Shown here piece after piece: positions 63,579 to 64,000 of a stretch of 64,000 bases of DNA. Source of the DNA: Zhongshania aquimaris (GTDB lineage: Bacteria; Pseudomonadota; Gammaproteobacteria; Pseudomonadales; Spongiibacteraceae); assembly GCF_019312595.1 (NCBI RefSeq), contig NZ_JAHWDQ010000004.1:248001-312000 (forward strand), read 5' to 3'. How positions within the stretch are numbered: the stretch's first letter is position 1; the number at the start of each line of letters is the position of its first letter. Under the pieces are notes generated by a model. The model saw only the letters and a program-made list of their open reading frames with translations, did not search any database and had not been told where the DNA came from. A program made the translations under genes and the position numbers.

Positions 63579-64000
63579 CTAATTAATTACTAGATCGACA
63601 TTACCTTTTGATGGATAAACCTTATTCTTAACTTCGCTTACTTCTTCTAATTGCCTGGTGAAAATACTTAGATCTATACTTTCGCCAACCATAAGATCAT
63701 CTCGTGTCGCAAACCTAGGCTTAATAAGCCAAATCAATAGCGGCAGCACGACTAGCGACAGAATCATGTTAATCAACATTATCGCCACCAGAAGCAAGCC
63801 CATATCTGCCATAAACTTAAGATCCGAAAGCAGATACCAAGGCATTATTCCTAGCAGCATGATTGATGCTGTAAACATAATTGCTTTACCCGTAGTAGTA
63901 ATGGACGTTGTAATTGCGCTCGCCCAACCCACGTCCTCTGAGTATTCCTCACATATTCTCGACATAAGATAAATTCCGTAATCTATCCCCACTCCGACAC
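63579..64000 (-). CDS. RND/MMPL-family transporter, partial (C-terminal end)
   Basis: The frame is open to the window edge, so only the last 140 residues are visible. They read VGVGIDYGIYLMSRICEEY, the RND transmembrane-helix-4/10 motif (GxxxDYxxxL). Several hydrophobic helices follow (IMFTASIMLLGIMPWYLLSD, LLVAIMLINMILSLVVLPLL), and a cytoplasmic tail ends KGNVDLVIN. MMPL/HpnN-type members export lipids such as hopanoids or mycolates. It is upstream of, and co-directional with, the DUF1329/YCF48/DUF1302 genes, and probably energises that system. Confidence 0.88.
   Translation of the reverse strand, partial: VGVGIDYGIYLMSRICEEYSEDVGWASAITTSITTTGKAIMFTASIMLLGIMPWYLLSDLKFMADMGLLLVAIMLINMILSLVVLPLLIWLIKPRFATRDDLMVGESIDLSIFTRQLEEVSEVKNKVYPSKGNVDLVIN

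Overview
The window looks like chromosomal DNA of a marine-type gammaproteobacterium that lives on lipids, terpenoids or steroids. A Cellvibrionales/Spongiibacteraceae-like host is my best guess, with low confidence. The reasons are a bkd operon next to an Lrp-type regulator, an Entner-Doudoroff operon, three TonB-dependent receptors, many SDRs, three acyl-CoA ligases, and a DUF1329/DUF1302/YCF48/RND operon. I see no rRNA, tRNA, CRISPR array, integrase or intact insertion sequence. Start sites were moved from the longest possible ORF wherever a better ribosome binding site was visible.

Layout: (a) 1-10078 is a catabolic cluster of CoA ligase, two SDRs, an Old-Yellow-Enzyme flavoprotein, a SnoaL/BaiE-fold protein, another SDR, an HSL-type esterase and an MFS carrier. 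A partial SDR diverges from it. In enzyme types it resembles the bile-acid bai operon. It ends at a remnant of an acyl-CoA dehydrogenase (10075-10260). (b) 10350-13153 is a three-gene proton-translocating transhydrogenase operon with a clear terminator. (c) 13292-16595 is a minus-strand operon (exported B3-type metallo-hydrolase, FAD-dependent 2-hydroxyacid dehydrogenase, BASS carrier) divergent from a FadR/GntR regulator. A palindrome in their shared promoter region recurs upstream of the TonB receptor at 26058-28199. (d) 19241-25656 is a branched-chain 2-oxoacid dehydrogenase operon with its own lipoate-ligase-like gene and a divergent BkdR-like regulator. (e) 28470-34739 holds an FMN 2-hydroxyacid oxidase, a tandem double-domain esterase, a TonB receptor and a divergent TetR regulator. 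(f) 34768-35292 is a VTT-domain membrane protein gene split by an in-frame TGA. (g) 35628-41283 is the glk/pgl/zwf/eda/edd operon. (h) 41372-51652 is a seven-gene minus-strand run: two esterases, GH37 trehalase, TonB receptor, two acyl-CoA ligases and an MFE-2-type SDR, with a LacI regulator diverging at 52180. (i) 53368-54272 is an aldo/keto reductase broken at a G6 tract. (j) 54704-64000 is an operon running from an RND/MMPL exporter through two DUF1329 proteins, YCF48 and DUF1302 to an acyl-CoA dehydrogenase and a dienoyl-CoA-isomerase-like protein. Two intrinsic terminators lie inside it.

Working model (inference): several outer-membrane receptors bring in hydrophobic esters or lactones, local hydrolases open them, CoA ligases and SDR/ACAD/crotonase enzymes feed beta-oxidation, and any released glucose enters the adjacent Entner-Doudoroff operon. 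The strongest candidates for undescribed systems are three. The first is the trehalase-esterase-CoA-ligase-receptor operon beside the ED operon, a possible trehalose-glycolipid catabolic locus. The second is the palindrome-linked metallo-hydrolase regulon. The third is the DUF1329/DUF1302/YCF48/RND envelope operon.
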